NCBI GenBank assembly: GCA_021613375.1
Contig: CM038703.1
Coordinates: forward strand, 19,156,694-19,220,693
DNA length: 64,000 bases
Source: Megaleporinus macrocephalus
Lineage: Eukaryota > Chordata > Actinopteri > Characiformes > Anostomidae
Direction: 5' to 3'
The notes below the pieces were generated by a model. That model had not been told where the DNA came from and did not search any database. It worked only from the letters and a program-made list of their open reading frames with translations. How positions within the stretch are numbered: the stretch's first letter is position 1; every line of letters starts with the position of its first letter. Below are positions 23,989 to 35,470 of this stretch, one piece after another. The position numbers and the translations under genes are program-made.

Positions 23989-24068
23989 TTGTTGGCCTCT
24001 GAGGGGGTCTCTCCTTTTAGTATGACACTCCATCCTGGACACAGTCCGTCAGGACAGGAGGCCTCGAA
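23989..24068 (-). CDS. grifin: grifin exon 2 (N-terminal part of galectin domain)
   Basis: 80 nt with a strong acceptor ('TTTGATTCTTGCAG') and consensus donor ('AA|GTAAGT'). It encodes '[20 protein letters not shown]' and then 'TPSEAN', plus two bases of a lysine codon completed by exon 3. The 'CPGWS' motif followed by a hydrophobic strand and KG is the galectin N-terminal strand pair. The lengths (80 and 163 nt, 54 final codons) predict a protein of about 138-140 residues, the usual grifin size. Exon 1 should encode only the initiator Met and a few residues. I searched upstream and could not place it confidently. Confidence 0.9.
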
Positions 24069-24534
24069 CTGCAAGAATCAAACCAACATCTCAGATACAG
24101 TCATGGAGAAGATCACAGTAGTGAGAGATGAAGTCAGGGATTTACCAGAATGAAGACAAACCCCAGTTCATAGTCAGCAGCTGTTATACCTGTTTTAAAT
24201 ACTTAATGCTAAAGTATGAAAATATAATAGATTAGTAATATGATTAATGTTATGTAATATTAAGCTTAACTCTCTCCCTGCTCTGCCCCCGTTCCTCTCT
24301 TGCCTTCTGCTCACACAAACTTTGGAGCCTACATCCCTCCCCATCCATGCACAAATCAAGAACTCCTCCAGTTTGCACTACTGTTTATAATTGCACTAGC
24401 CACACCCACAGACTTTAATCTGTCAGGTACCTACGTCATTTTATTGTTTTGATGCCAGTTTTAGGAACCTTTCTTATATTTATATTTACATTGGTACGAT
24501 TAGTGTGTATTAGTAATATATTTATAAGCTTGCT

Positions 24535-25305
24535 CTAGTGATGGACTGACTAACAGATGAGGTTAGGCAGGAATCCCTATGGACTAAGATGTTTGCAGAT
24601 GATATTGTGATCTGTGGTGAGAGGGAACAGGTGGAAGATAACTTGGAGAGGTGGAGATATGCGCTTGAAAGAAGAGGAATGAAAGTCAGCCGTACATGTG
24701 TGTGAATGGGAGGGAGACGGGTGGAACAGTGAGGCTACAGAGGAGCAGAGGTCACAAAGGTGCAGGACTTTAAGTACTTAGGGTCAGCTGTACTGGAAAA
24801 TGGGGAGTGTGGTAAAGAGGTCAAGAATAGAGCCCAGGCAGGATGGAGTGCATGGAGAAAAGTTTCAGGAGTGATTTGTAACAAATAGGCTGCAGCAAAG
24901 GTCAATGGCAACTTATACAAGACAGTGGTGAGACCTGCTATGCTGTAGAAGACAGTGGCATTGATAAAAAGACTGGAGAGAGAACTAGATGTGACAGAGC
25001 TGAAGATGTAGAGGTTCTCCTTGGGAGTGACAAGGATGGATAAGGTAAGGAATTAGGCTATCAGAGGTACAGCACAGGTTAAACAACTAAGAGATAAAGT
25101 TAGAGAGGCCAGACTGAGATAGTTTGGGCATGTCCAGAGGAGGGACAGCAGGTATATTGGTAGAAGGATGTTAGAAAGTGGAGATATATGGATGCTGTCA
25201 GAGAGGACTTGGAAGTAGTTGGTGTGAGGGCAGAGGACAGAAATGGATGGAGGATGACTCGCTGTGGCGACCCCTAAAAAGAAAAAAAGCTAAAAGAAAA
25301 AAATA
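24535..25305 (+). mobile_element. RTE-like LINE 3' fragment (broken reverse transcriptase)
   Basis: A 5'-truncated non-LTR retrotransposon. Translation gives 'LTDEVRQESLWTKMFADDIV' around 24550-24610, with the polymerase F-A-D-D catalytic motif at 24592-24603. 'NLERWRYALERRGMKVS' and later 'FKYLGSAV'-like and 'RRMLESGD'-like segments follow. In-frame stops (TGA near 24547, TAG codons near 24880-25060) and frameshifts break it. It ends with 'gctgtggcgacccctaaaaa', a typical RTE-type 3' end, and an A-rich tail. The copy lies in the presumed grifin 5' region. It is old and inactive. Confidence 0.85.
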
Positions 25306-25719
25306 TATATATTTATAAGCTTAGTCATATAATTTTATGCTTAATGTTATTTAATGTTAATGTTTATTGCTGCACCATAGGTCTGAGAGAAACGCACCTT
25401 CAATCCCCTGTATGTCCTGTGCATATTTCAGTACTGACAATAAAACTGACTTTGACTTTTGATTATTAGTCTTGGGCAATAGACTATGATTGGATGAATA
25501 CCAATTTCATTACAACTACTTGCAGTTCGAGGAGAACACACATCCGTTCACTCTAAACATAACTCAAACCTTTTCCATTAGCAAGTCTGTAGTCAAAGAG
25601 ACAGATGGAAGTATTCATTAATTGAAATGTTCGACATCATACATATACACATCAATAGAAGCACCACGATTTTACATCTACAAAGCCTCAAAGATTCAAA
25701 GGTAACCAAATTGATTCAT

Positions 25720-25724
<5 letters not shown>
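25306..25724. other. Non-coding stretch, no gene seen
   Basis: AT-rich flank of the LINE fragment. It includes 'cagtactgacaataaaactg', which may be the tail of another retroposed sequence. Nothing else could be named. Confidence 0.4.

Positions 25725-25768
<44 letters not shown>
25725..25768. repeat. (CA)n microsatellite
   Basis: 22 uninterrupted CA units, followed by 'tacacacac'. Confidence 0.95.
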
Positions 25769-25773
<5 letters not shown>

Positions 25774-26091
25774 ACACTATTCATAGCAAATGCTTTATGC
25801 TGAAAATTGTTCTTTGAAATCCATTGCTCTTTTATATCAGGGCATATGCTGTCTAATGCTGTCCTTTATGGAAGAGGCCTAGCAGACAAGCAGCATCAAA
25901 GCACATCTGGAACATTAACAAAATGGACAATTTCCATTGTCACATTTTCATGGAGGTACATATGTAGGTTCTCGTGATATCACAAATGAGTTTAGTGATC
26001 AGAGACACAGACCAGAAATAGAAAGCAATGAGGCGCCCTGACATTAACACGGGCTTGTACATACCAGCAGAAGACTACTTTTTAGATAAAG

Positions 26092-26345
26092 GCTGTCCAA
26101 AATTGGCCAATGAGGACGTTTGATTTGGCCCACCAGAGCCTCCACCCCCAAAAAAACGTATCTCCCAAACAGTAACTTTACAAGGGGAAGTCAAATATGC
26201 GCTTCGCCTTTAATGCAAGTTATTTCAAGTTTTGTAAGTTAATGCAAGTTATTAAGTTATGAAAGTTAAGAAATTATTTCAAGCAATTGTGGAGCATTCT
26301 GTAACACCACTTTCATAGTATATGGACTTGAATGAGAATGTGGCT
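26092..26345 (+). repeat. Dispersed repeat family R4, copy 3 (diverged)
   Basis: It has the same order of phrases as 21499-21760: 'gctgtccaaaattggccaat', 'cgtatctcccaaacagtaac', 'tttaatgcaagttatttcaa' and 'caattgtggagcattctgta'. Internal 'gcaagttat' duplications are present. Confidence 0.45.
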
Positions 26346-27835
26346 GAACATAAAATGCTACCGTTACCCAGAACACAAACTAACCTATGGCTATGCATCA
26401 TAAGACAGCTAGACATCTGAGCACCAGCTCGTTCTGAGCAATGACCATTGAGGTTATTCCACTGGAGTCTACTGTAGGGGTAACAGATTATGGCAACGAC
26501 TACAGAGTTTTGGAATTATACTCTAGAAGGTATGGAACAGCCTGGCTTGAATAAGGATACTGATTTCTCTCATTTTCTCGTTGTGATGTTCTGGACAGCA
26601 GGCTCTCCTAGAACTCTGCTAGGGGTTAGAAACCACTTAGGAACCTTACTGAGTTAGACCTCTGTGCTGTTCTTTCTAGCATGAAAGAATAAGCCAGCGT
26701 AGCAGGAAAATGACATTGATCATGAAGCAGGAAAGCTCCATTTTAAGTACTCCTCCTGTTTCACAGCCCATTAAATAAACCGCAGCACATTTGCAGTGAT
26801 CTCAGGTAGTCTGCAGGTAATGATAGGATGTTGCAGGAGTGGGTGAGACTGCTTTGGCATTCTGATTGCTTTGGGCACGGCAGGATGGAGCGTAATTAAA
26901 CATTCATCAGTCCAGCGTACAGACCAAAGGAGAGTGAGATAGAGAGATAGCGCGCAGTAGTGAGTGAGCGAGCTGCATTTAATGCGAAACCTCCGCACTT
27001 CAGCCTCGCTTGCAGTCACCTCAGGGGTCCAGCATGTGGAGAACCCTCATTTCTGTGATTGATCTATTACACTTCAATGCGTCCCTACGATGCTGGTGAT
27101 CATCTGTTACCACTAATCCACAAACTGGAATGATAGTGACACACAAGCTTAGTGCTGTGCTATAGGCAGGTCCCTGTAATGCCTGCCCATGCGCTGGGCA
27201 GGTAATCGAACTAGGAATGACCACCATAGCTCATGCGCAGCAGAATGAGCCAATTTGCTTTGATTGTGTCTGCAGTGCGGCTACGTTTTCTTACCCGTAA
27301 TGTCATCTCGTCTGCTGCGTCTCAGGGCACTCTGTATCGATCAGCTGTCCAGCGGGGGCTGTTTTGGAGCAGGGGTGGTCATTTAAAGAGAGTGTGGCAC
27401 CACGTGAGCTGCAAGCTTTGCTGGGGGGATCACGAGGGTGTAGGGGGTTATTGTCTGAGCTGAGTGGTCCAAAACACTCACAGACCAAAACACTCACACA
27501 GTCAAAGCCCTTCCCAGTTGAGTCATGCCACTGTACATCTGGGCTTCCCTGAGCTTGGAATGTAGGCCTGCTGTGTACAAGCATCAGTCAAAATCATGCT
27601 CATATACAAGTACAGGTGATTCATTTCCTTGCATTCATTTTATTACGCTCATTTTGTTATCATTTCTTTTTTGCTAATTACATTGATGATCAGATATTGG
27701 ATTAAGGTCCTGCGCATTCATCACGGCCCAGGAAATGGAGTGGGGGATAACGGCTAATGAGCCATCACTGTCCCTTAAGATGATGATGAAGAGTGATGAG
27801 GCTGCGATGGCCACTGCATGGATGCGCACTGCTTG
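26346..27835. other. Non-coding stretch upstream of grifin, no gene seen
   Basis: Moderately GC-balanced sequence with several overlapping frames at 26771-27584 on both strands and no domain. It probably holds grifin 5' flanking DNA, but I found no TATA box or exon 1. The segment at 27690-27830 looks unique and may be conserved non-coding DNA. Confidence 0.4.
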
Positions 27836-27852
27836 TTTTTTTTTTTTTTTTT
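27836..27852. repeat. T17 homopolymer followed by CAGGTAACG
   Basis: 17 consecutive T, then 'CAGGTAACG'. Read on the plus strand this imitates a polypyrimidine tract with an acceptor AG immediately next to a donor GT. It is most simply a mononucleotide run. Confidence 0.8.
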
Positions 27853-28429
27853 CAGGTAACGCGTCTCATGTGTTATTACTTTGAGAACATAATGCGATTT
27901 TGATCACGGCCTTTCGACTCGTAGAAGAGTGAAAGTGCTTACAGACAGGAAAAGCCAGCGACAGCACGCAAGAGAAGGAGAGAGGAGCACAGCGGTGGGT
28001 CGCAGGCTGTTTCGTTGCAGGCCGTCAGCCTTTAATCCCAGGGATTAGACTGTACATGTGCGTGTCTGTTTTGCTTTTCACAGCTCATCAGATTTGCCTG
28101 CCCTTTGGAATTTCCGGACTGTGTTTGAGCACAATGCCTGGCCGGAGCTCATTAGAGCCGAGCGCGTGTCTGCTTAGAGCGGCAAAATGCCCCGCATTTC
28201 TCCACCTGCAGCACAACAAACAAATCACTCGCACATTAAAGATATCTGGTTGGCTGTAAATAAAACCCAGCTCTCTTACACCTGTGAAGATGTAGAGCAC
28301 AGAGCAGATTCAGCGCGCGACCGTGTGAGAGACAGAATATAAATCAAGGGAAGGCAGGAGCCCTTATCAGGGGACCACCCAGCCCCTTTACTAGGGGTAC
28401 AGAATGTACGCTCCTTTTTATTCTCTTCT
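27853..28429. other. Non-coding stretch, no gene seen
   Basis: Mixed-composition intergenic DNA, GC-richer near 28130-28200. The frames on opposite strands at 28056-28300 are mutually exclusive and show no domain. Confidence 0.4.
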
Positions 28430-28437
28430 CAGCAGTA

Positions 28438-28481
<44 letters not shown>

Positions 28482-29044
28482 TGCCTGTGTCTGTGTATGT
28501 TTCTTCTCTCCTCGTGTCCAGTTTCTTATCGGCGCTCCCGGCTGTGACATGGCTGGCTGTTCCACCCTCACTGAAGGGAAGAGAACAGTTTTTTTTCCTT
28601 CTTTCTCTCTTTCTTTACTATCTCTCTCTCTATTCAGTTCTCTATGTCGCTCTTTTTTCTCCATTATTAGCTATCTCTGTCTCTTTCTCTCCTGCTCTCT
28701 CCCACCCTCCATGTCTTAGATTCTCTCTCTCCTTCCATTTCTGTTGCTCTCTCACTCTCTTCTTTCTCTCCCTTTTATTTTTCTCTTCATTGCTTCCTCT
28801 TGCTTTCTTTCTTCTTTTTTCTCACTGCCAATTTTTCATTTTGCTGCTCATTTCATCATTTGTTTTTTTTTCTTGATTTCCCCATTTCTGTATTTCTCTA
28901 TCACACATATTCCTCTTCTTTCTCTCTCTGTCTTTCTCCCTATTATTAGCTTTCTCTCTTTCTTCCCCTCTATTGTTCTGATGCTCTTTCACTTTCTTTC
29001 TTCCTCTTTCTTATATACTCTTTCTTATAATTACTTTCTATTTA

Positions 29045-29086
<42 letters not shown>

Positions 29087-29100
29087 GATTATCTCACTAT
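28430..29100. repeat. Polypyrimidine (CT-rich) tract with (CT)n and (CTTT)n cores
   Basis: About 650 bp in which the plus strand is overwhelmingly C and T. It contains a pure (CT)n run at 28442-28474 and a (CTTT)n run at 29045-29086. Frames of 131 and 114 codons here encode only Leu/Ser/Phe-rich strings and are by-products of the composition. Long polypurine-polypyrimidine tracts of this kind can form triplex (H-DNA) structures. Confidence 0.9.
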
Positions 29101-29845
29101 CTATTCGATTAAGTCACGTTTGTATTGGACTCTCTCTCTCTTTCACTCTGTTTTGTTGGCAAGGTCAGCTACTATATTCTCATCACCTCCTGCTGTTGTC
29201 ATCAGCTCCATTCATGCCAGAGGCTTTCTCCTACGTGATTTCTCCTCACTGAGGCTTGGCTCTACTCATCACTGGGCACTGCTGCCACTCAGCTGGAGAA
29301 ACACACCTGCCACTGCATGCTAATATCAACAACAAACACAAACAAAACAACTCCAGATCGTTACTTTCTCTGCAGCACTGCCAGAACGTCTGAAGATAAT
29401 GAGCAGCTCAGGGGAACGTTTTACAGACAGTTTCATACACCAAAGTAAAAAAAATCTAATTTTGATTAACACCATCAAACATGATATATTATTCAATTAT
29501 TCATATACATGAATAATAAATGACAATACGATACACATTAGCATATCTGATAGCCACTAGGCTAATCGTCCTCCTGTGGGCTTTGGCATAAATCCAGAGC
29601 TGCCACAACACATAAACTGTCAGACTGCAGCACATGGCCTGTGGACAAGTATCTGCAGCAGGAAGCTCATCAAAACTACACCAAGCAGAAAGTTCCTCAA
29701 AGCATCACCACTCAGTACTACAGTCGGATATAAACGCATATGACATTTAATGTTACGTTACTGATCTTTCATTATCAAGAGAATATTAAACGATTATAGT
29801 TTTCATATGCAATTAATTATACAGTGCAGACACCGTCCTGTCAGA
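29101..29845. other. Non-coding stretch, no gene seen
   Basis: Intergenic sequence after the CT-rich tract. The frame at 29120-29323 plus has no domain. No feature was recognised. Confidence 0.4.
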
Positions 29846-30258
29846 TACCACCCTTCATTTATTTAACGTCCAGTCAAAGTGCCCATTAAGTACAAGTTAT
29901 TCATTCTCAGAGTATATTTCTGATAATCCACTCAGAAAAGGCAAAGGGACAAGACCTGGTAGACCACCAAGACTGTCCCTTTCAGATAAACAACTAAAGC
30001 TTTTATCTTTGAGAGAGAGGAGAAAATAAAACTCCACACCTGTTTCACATTCCTCAGTTTCCACAGTTTCTGTCCATCTTTCCACTGTGAGGAGACAACT
30101 CAACACGGTGGGTCTGGAAGGGTGTGTAGCTGCTTAGAAGCTGTTTACAGAGCAAAGTAAGATGATCATGCTGGTCTCAGAAAAATTGACTAATCTCTCC
30201 AATCCCAGACCTCAGCATCACTAAATCCGTTTGGCATTGTTTGGTGAACTGTAAGCAC
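29846..30258. mobile_element. Tc1-like transposon remnant, copy 2
   Basis: It shares its opening ('ttcatttatttaacgtccag', 'aagtacaagttattcattct') and hinge-like 'gacctggtagaccaccaaga' with 20211-20645 in the same order. No intact frame remains. The two copies differ by many substitutions and small indels, so both are old. Confidence 0.55.
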
Positions 30259-30303
30259 ATCTCCTGAAAACAATGGAAGCTGTAATGAAGTTAAAGTCTT
30301 GAA

Positions 30304-30348
<45 letters not shown>
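30304..30348. repeat. (TA)n microsatellite
   Basis: About 22 TA units, abutting a MITE fragment on the right. This parallels the TA run at 4837, which also abuts an element. Confidence 0.95.
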
Positions 30349-30350
<2 letters not shown>

Positions 30351-30678
30351 GTACATCTCTTCTAGACTGTAGTTTATCTGTTTCTCTGTATACTTTATGG
30401 TCAGGAGCACTACAGGACTGCCACAGAGTAGATATTATTGGGATGTTGGATCTTTCTCAGTGGTGGGGGTGTGTTCATGTATGTTGTGCTGGTATGAGTG
30501 GATCAGACACAGTTTTTAAACACTGTATCCACTTACTGTCCCACACTATTAGACACTTCTATATTGCTGGTCCACACTGTAGATATAAAGTCAGAGACTC
30601 AATTGCTGCACAATTTGTGTTGGTCATCCACTATTCCTTCATTAGTGGTCAGACAATGCTGCCTTCAGGACACTGTTT
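30348..30678. mobile_element. Palindromic MITE, copy D (left-half interior)
   Basis: It carries 'gactgtagtttatctgtttc', 'ggtatgagtggatcagacac', 'aaacactgtatccacttact' and 'gtcagacaatgctgcc', in the order of the left half of the family. The terminal repeat is missing, apparently replaced by the TA run. Confidence 0.7.
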
Positions 30679-32300
30679 AAACACATGTTTAATGATTCAG
30701 TGGCTCGTGACTACATGAAGTATTTTTAAGGTTGTACCAAAGAAGCACTTTTATACAGTGTCTTTTTTCATAACATAATCTTTGCATAACTGGAAGCAAT
30801 GGTGAGGTTTTTCTCTGTTCTGCGCCTCTTTAAAACATCACCATCCAAATGAACATAATTTAAACTACATCTATTTTATTGTATTAAAAAAGACAATATT
30901 CTGATATGCGCTCAAGAGATATTTGAATTTTTTAAACAAAGAGCATCAACAAACAAATAATACCCAGTGAAACCATCACAGAAACGAGATAACAGATTTT
31001 ATTTAATCATGCACAACAGAGGTTTTCAACCTGCAGGCTGTGGCTGCTCAATGCACAATGGTAGAACTGCAATTCATTAAATACATTTTTAACCATACGA
31101 CTTTAAATATGACAAATATTGTTGATTATTTGCAACAAAAATGAAACATATTTATATTGATTTTATTTATATTGAACTCATGGATTTTTCTGGAAAGCTG
31201 TTAGTTAGTTATGTTTACATTTTCAGTGCAAGCATAACTGAAACAAATACAGTTGGAAATACAGCAGTGAATACATAGCTCTGGGCTTCAGGTGCGCAGG
31301 AGCTGAAGACGAGTATCAACAGGTCTGTGCTGTTTGCTCAAGGGGCTTTTCACATGAAACACCTAATAATTTACACCTTCACTTGAATACTAAACATAAG
31401 CATTAGATATCTAGATTAAGCTAGAACTTGCAGCTTGTTTCCCTTCAAGGCTCAAGCTGGCTTTTTGTCCGGTTTATTTTATTAAGTACACTTTTTTTAA
31501 GTGGCAGTGTGTGTACCCTTTAAAAAACAAAGGTTTTTCGTTTTTGGGGTGCCTTGTGTAAACAGACCCACAGGACCCATGAACTGCAGACCCCAGAGCC
31601 CACAAACAAGTTAATCGCTTGTGGATGCACCATTTAATGTGGAACAGGAAAATTTGAATAAGAAGCTGTCGTCAGCTTCGTTTCCTGTCTCCAGTCTGAT
31701 ATCCAGAACACGGTAGCTGCTGAATCAGCCTTTTTCTGATATGTCAGGAAAAACATAGCTTATGTCTGCAGAAGGTTTTATCTGTGCGTGCAGTTGTTAA
31801 AATTTGGGAAAGCATCACACCGGCAACAATGTCCGAGTCCACCTCACTCCAAGATAAGAATGAGCCCAAATGAGACGGAGACGGAGACCGAGACGAATCC
31901 AAGAATGCCTGTTTATGGTTCTGAGATCGGGCCTGAGTACTACAGCACTACTAAAGAAAACAAAAAATGTTCAGATTATACTGTGCAAAGCTTTTATACA
32001 CCTGAGGACTTATATTTAAAAAGCTTTTTTTCCAGACAGCTTTTATTTGCTCAGCAAAAACAGTAAATTGTGGTCTTAGATATGTATATATCAGTGTGTT
32101 TATTTAACCCTTTCTATGTTGTCCTAGAGGCAACCCAGTGTTATTTATGGTTATCATCTGATACCTGGTTTAACTGCTAACTACTTCATTGAGCTAAATC
32201 AAAATGGATTACTCACAGCATCCCCCACTGTCCTGGAAATCTCTCCTGACACAGGGACGTCAGAATGGTCATGCCTTGGTATGCTCCTAACAGTGTGCCT
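30679..32300. other. Non-coding stretch with one hAT-like end, no gene seen
   Basis: AT-rich sequence. At 31020-31050 the phrase 'gaggttttcaacctgcaggc' resembles the transposon end seen at 23-48 in reverse orientation. The 92-codon frame at 31788-32066 plus contains a (GAGAC)n-like stretch and no domain. Confidence 0.4.
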
Positions 32301-32985
32301 CAGCCCAGGCTTTAGACCTATTCCTGCTCCTCAGGTCTCTCCTTTTCCAGCTCCTGCTCCTTAACCTGTTCCAGTGCCGGCTTCTCGTCCTGTTCAAATG
32401 CTGGTCACTCTGCTGGATTCACAATTTCCTGTCCAGCCACGTTTCCACTTCCCTGTCCAGTCAGCTACCCAGTTGTTCCAGGTCACTACCTTATTATCAT
32501 CCCAGTTCCCTGTTCAGCTTGTTAATTCTGTATGTCTTCCTGTGTCCGTGCTGTCACCTATTCCTGGTTTAGTGTTTGTCCCAAATATGTCTCTGTAACA
32601 GTCATTATCTGTCATTATCTTTGTTGCTGTTACCAGGTCTGTTCTTATTCCCATATTTGCATTAGTCCACTCCTTTCTCCCATGTCTGGTCCCATCTCCT
32701 GTCTTGTCACCTTTCTATTCCCCGGTCTAGTTTCCCATTCAGTCTTATATCCAGTTTCCCCGCTTGTGTCCCATTTAGTTCCATGTCCTATATCCTATTT
32801 AGGTTTCTTGTTTAGTTTCTGATCTTAGTCTTGTTCTTGACCTCTTCCCTGGGCCAACTTTTCATGCCTCGGGAGCTGTGGGTGGGTGGGGAGGGTGTTC
32901 TGTCATACCTTGCCCTGCTCTGTACTTTAAACCTGGACTCAAATAAACAGACTTTGCATTTGTATCCACCATGGGCCTTCCCAAT
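32301..32985. repeat. Pyrimidine-biased degenerate repeat, possibly LTR-derived
   Basis: Recurrent 'ccctgtccag', 'ccctgttcag' and 'cagttccctgttcagc' phrases occur throughout. The segment ends in 'ggactcaaataaacagactt', which contains AATAAA. C/T-rich blocks that end in a polyadenylation hexamer near the 3' edge are common in fish gypsy-type LTRs. I could not define the ends or a target duplication, so the class is tentative. Confidence 0.35.
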
Positions 32986-33951
32986 CATCACAGAATACTC
33001 TAATGGACATCAATGCCTTAATTGTAAATAGATTGTAACATAATCCTGTAACATAAAATGGTCTGAATACTTAATTGTTTTTTAATTGTGTTTTACTGTT
33101 TTACTCTTTCCATTTCACTTAGCTCCTGATCTCAGTAGTCCTGCTATTCATTATAAGCTAATATATAAAAGCTTTATATTGTATCATTGATAACAATGGA
33201 ATGGAAGCGCCAACAACTTTAAGTCATGCCTTGTACTGTGCAGACAACTGGCTCTTGTATCTTGTATCTATCTCTGTACTGTAAAACCTACGGAGATTCT
33301 TCAGTCATTCAAATGACCAGACCTAAGTTCATTTATTTTAAAAAATGAGCATTTTGCCACAAACCTATGAAGTAATAACTAACTGTCACTATGCGTTTGT
33401 ACTGTACGTACATCTAAAGACAACCAGTTTCTTCCTTCAGCATTGGATCACCTTTGCTGTTAAAGCAAATGCATTTGAAGAGCCCAGCACTGCATACATG
33501 GGACAGCACATTACACAGGAACAGTAATTATCACTGTTTGCAGATGTGTTGCCAGAGGAGCAGATGACCAGATGACCTTGTCCTGATGCCGCTGCTTCTG
33601 GGAAGGAGAGTGTTCCCTTAGCCGACCTTCTGGGTATTACGCTGCCATTCAGCAATTTTCTCAGTGATAAATCTGTTTTTCTTTGTGAAAAATTGCAGGT
33701 ATTGCAGTATTCTTTGAAATGAGCCGGATATGAGAATGTCCCTGCTAGCTGGAGGCAAAGCGTAAGTAAGCAATAAAGATGTACTCATGTCAGAATGTGT
33801 AGATGTTTGTCAACATGATGTGATTATGGGTAGCAGATGTCATTAAAGATTCAGTCAATGCTTTGGTAATCATCTGCAGACTTGCCCATGTAACAGTGCG
33901 GAGTTCAGTGCTGATCTAATCAGCCTCATTAAGGAGGAGTTTCACATGTCA
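32986..33951. other. Non-coding stretch, no gene seen
   Basis: AT-rich intergenic DNA. The frames at 33345-33527 plus and 33437-33655 minus overlap and have no domain. Confidence 0.4.
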
Positions 33952-33965
33952 CCAGCAGAGGGCGA
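33952..33965 (+). promoter_or_regulatory. CTCF-type binding motif
   Basis: 'CCAGCAGAGGGCGA' matches the vertebrate CTCF core (CCASYAGRKGGCRS) at 13 of 14 positions. CTCF is well conserved in fish, and such sites mark insulators or loop anchors. It lies in the long gene-free interval downstream of the CT-rich tract. Occupancy cannot be judged from sequence alone. Confidence 0.5.
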
Positions 33966-35239
33966 CCTACATTCACTTTTATGCGTAATGTATACAAATG
34001 AGCGATGGGGGGAAAAGCTAACTCATTCATACCGGGCCTAATTTTTCAGAAGAGCAGTGTTTTTACCTACTGGAACTGAAGATCAGTGATACTTTATTAC
34101 AGAAACGAACCCAGAGTGCAATGTGCTCACACCATACAAGAGGCTTAATATATTGTATATGCCTAATTACAATGAGCTTAATTATTAATTAATACTATAT
34201 AACAGCCAATTTATATTTTCCCGTAGCCTTTCTCTGGATGATATTCATAATCTAGACCCACAAAAATTTGCAGCATCAGGCGCTGAAATATGCCCATATT
34301 GAGGGACGCTAATAACAGCGCTACAGAGGACTGTGACAGCTGGCATTTCCACTTGATGGAGCCCCTTAGCCTCCGCTCTATCAGACTGTCATTAACCCTG
34401 AGAGGACACCATTAGAGCCCAGGCCGTACTTTACACACCGGATTCCAGACATTCAAAGCACGAGCCTGACGTTATTATTTATCTGGGCAGGCGTATACAT
34501 CTGTGCCGGACAGGCTCTTATTTAAACAAGCCAGGGTTTAATATGAACTCACCCATGACCTGCAGAAATGGGGGACATGGGAGAGTGTGGCGGTGGGCCT
34601 AGAGAACAGGGCTTTCTGATACTCCCAGTGTGCTGAGACCAATCCACTGCTAGGCGGCATTATATTCCACAAATAAACATCAGCCGCTGAAAGACGGGCG
34701 AGGAGCAAAGTCCTAATCTCACACTTCCTCCTTCCACAACAATGTGAAATTAGGTTTTTGAGTGCTACAAGATAGAGAGGAAAAAACATCTCAGTGAGCA
34801 AGCTGCAAGTAACCGTGTGGTTAATATCAGTCCTGTTACTGACTTTACCGCTACAGGAGCTCAAACTTTAGCATCAAGGACGCCCCAGGAATAAGGGTCT
34901 TTGGACCCCTGCCCCCCCAATACTGTACAACATTTTTGGACAGGATCTGAATCACTTCTTCTCTGAATCGGTTCTTGTCTTTTGCTAATGCAAAAACAGA
35001 AGTAGTTCTGCACAAATGGAAGGGAAAACATTAGCATTCCATTTGAATGGCAACAGCAGCTTCCCAGGAGTAAACAATAATGGAAAACAGAAAACAGGCC
35101 TGAAAACATAAGTGTAGCATTACTTCATTCATTTCATTGATCTAGTCGTTTGTGCATACCAGGGCGCTATTTGGTCATTTAAAGTTTGCACGTGCAGCGG
35201 ACTGTCTCAGAGATTTGAATCCTCTTGAGGGCCATTTTA
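33966..35239. other. Non-coding stretch; part may be conserved
   Basis: 34200-34520 has even composition, no repeats and no frames, and looks like a possible conserved non-coding block ('ggatgatattcataatctag', 'gaggacaccattagagccca'). The 108-codon frame at 34538-34864 minus has no domain. Conservation cannot be tested here. Confidence 0.3.
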
Positions 35240-35470
35240 GTAGCTCCACTCATCAACTACAAAGGTGCACTTTGTATATCTACAATTACAGACTGTAGTT
35301 TATCGCCTTCTCTGCATACAATGGTCAGAAACCACACAGGACCACCACAGAGCAGGCATTGTTTGGGTGATGGATCATTCTCAGCAGGGAAGCTGACGTG
35401 GTGGTGATGTATCGGTGTGTATTGTGCTGGTACAAGTGGATCAGGCACAGCAGTGCTGCTGGAGTTTTTC
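35240..35470. mobile_element. Palindromic MITE, copy E (left-half fragment)
   Basis: The fragment carries 'acaattacagactgtagttt', 'ggaccaccacagagcaggca', 'gatggatcattctcagcagg' and 'gtacaagtggatcaggcaca', in family order. It is truncated at both ends and non-coding. Confidence 0.7.

Noticed and set aside
27836..27862. Splice acceptor plus donor after T17
   Set aside because: A zero-length exon is not meaningful. It is most likely a mononucleotide run beside a chance CAGGTAA.
28481..29088. 131- and 114-codon frames on the plus strand with hydrophobic composition
   Set aside because: They come from CT-rich low-complexity DNA, which encodes Leu, Ser and Phe runs. They are not membrane proteins.
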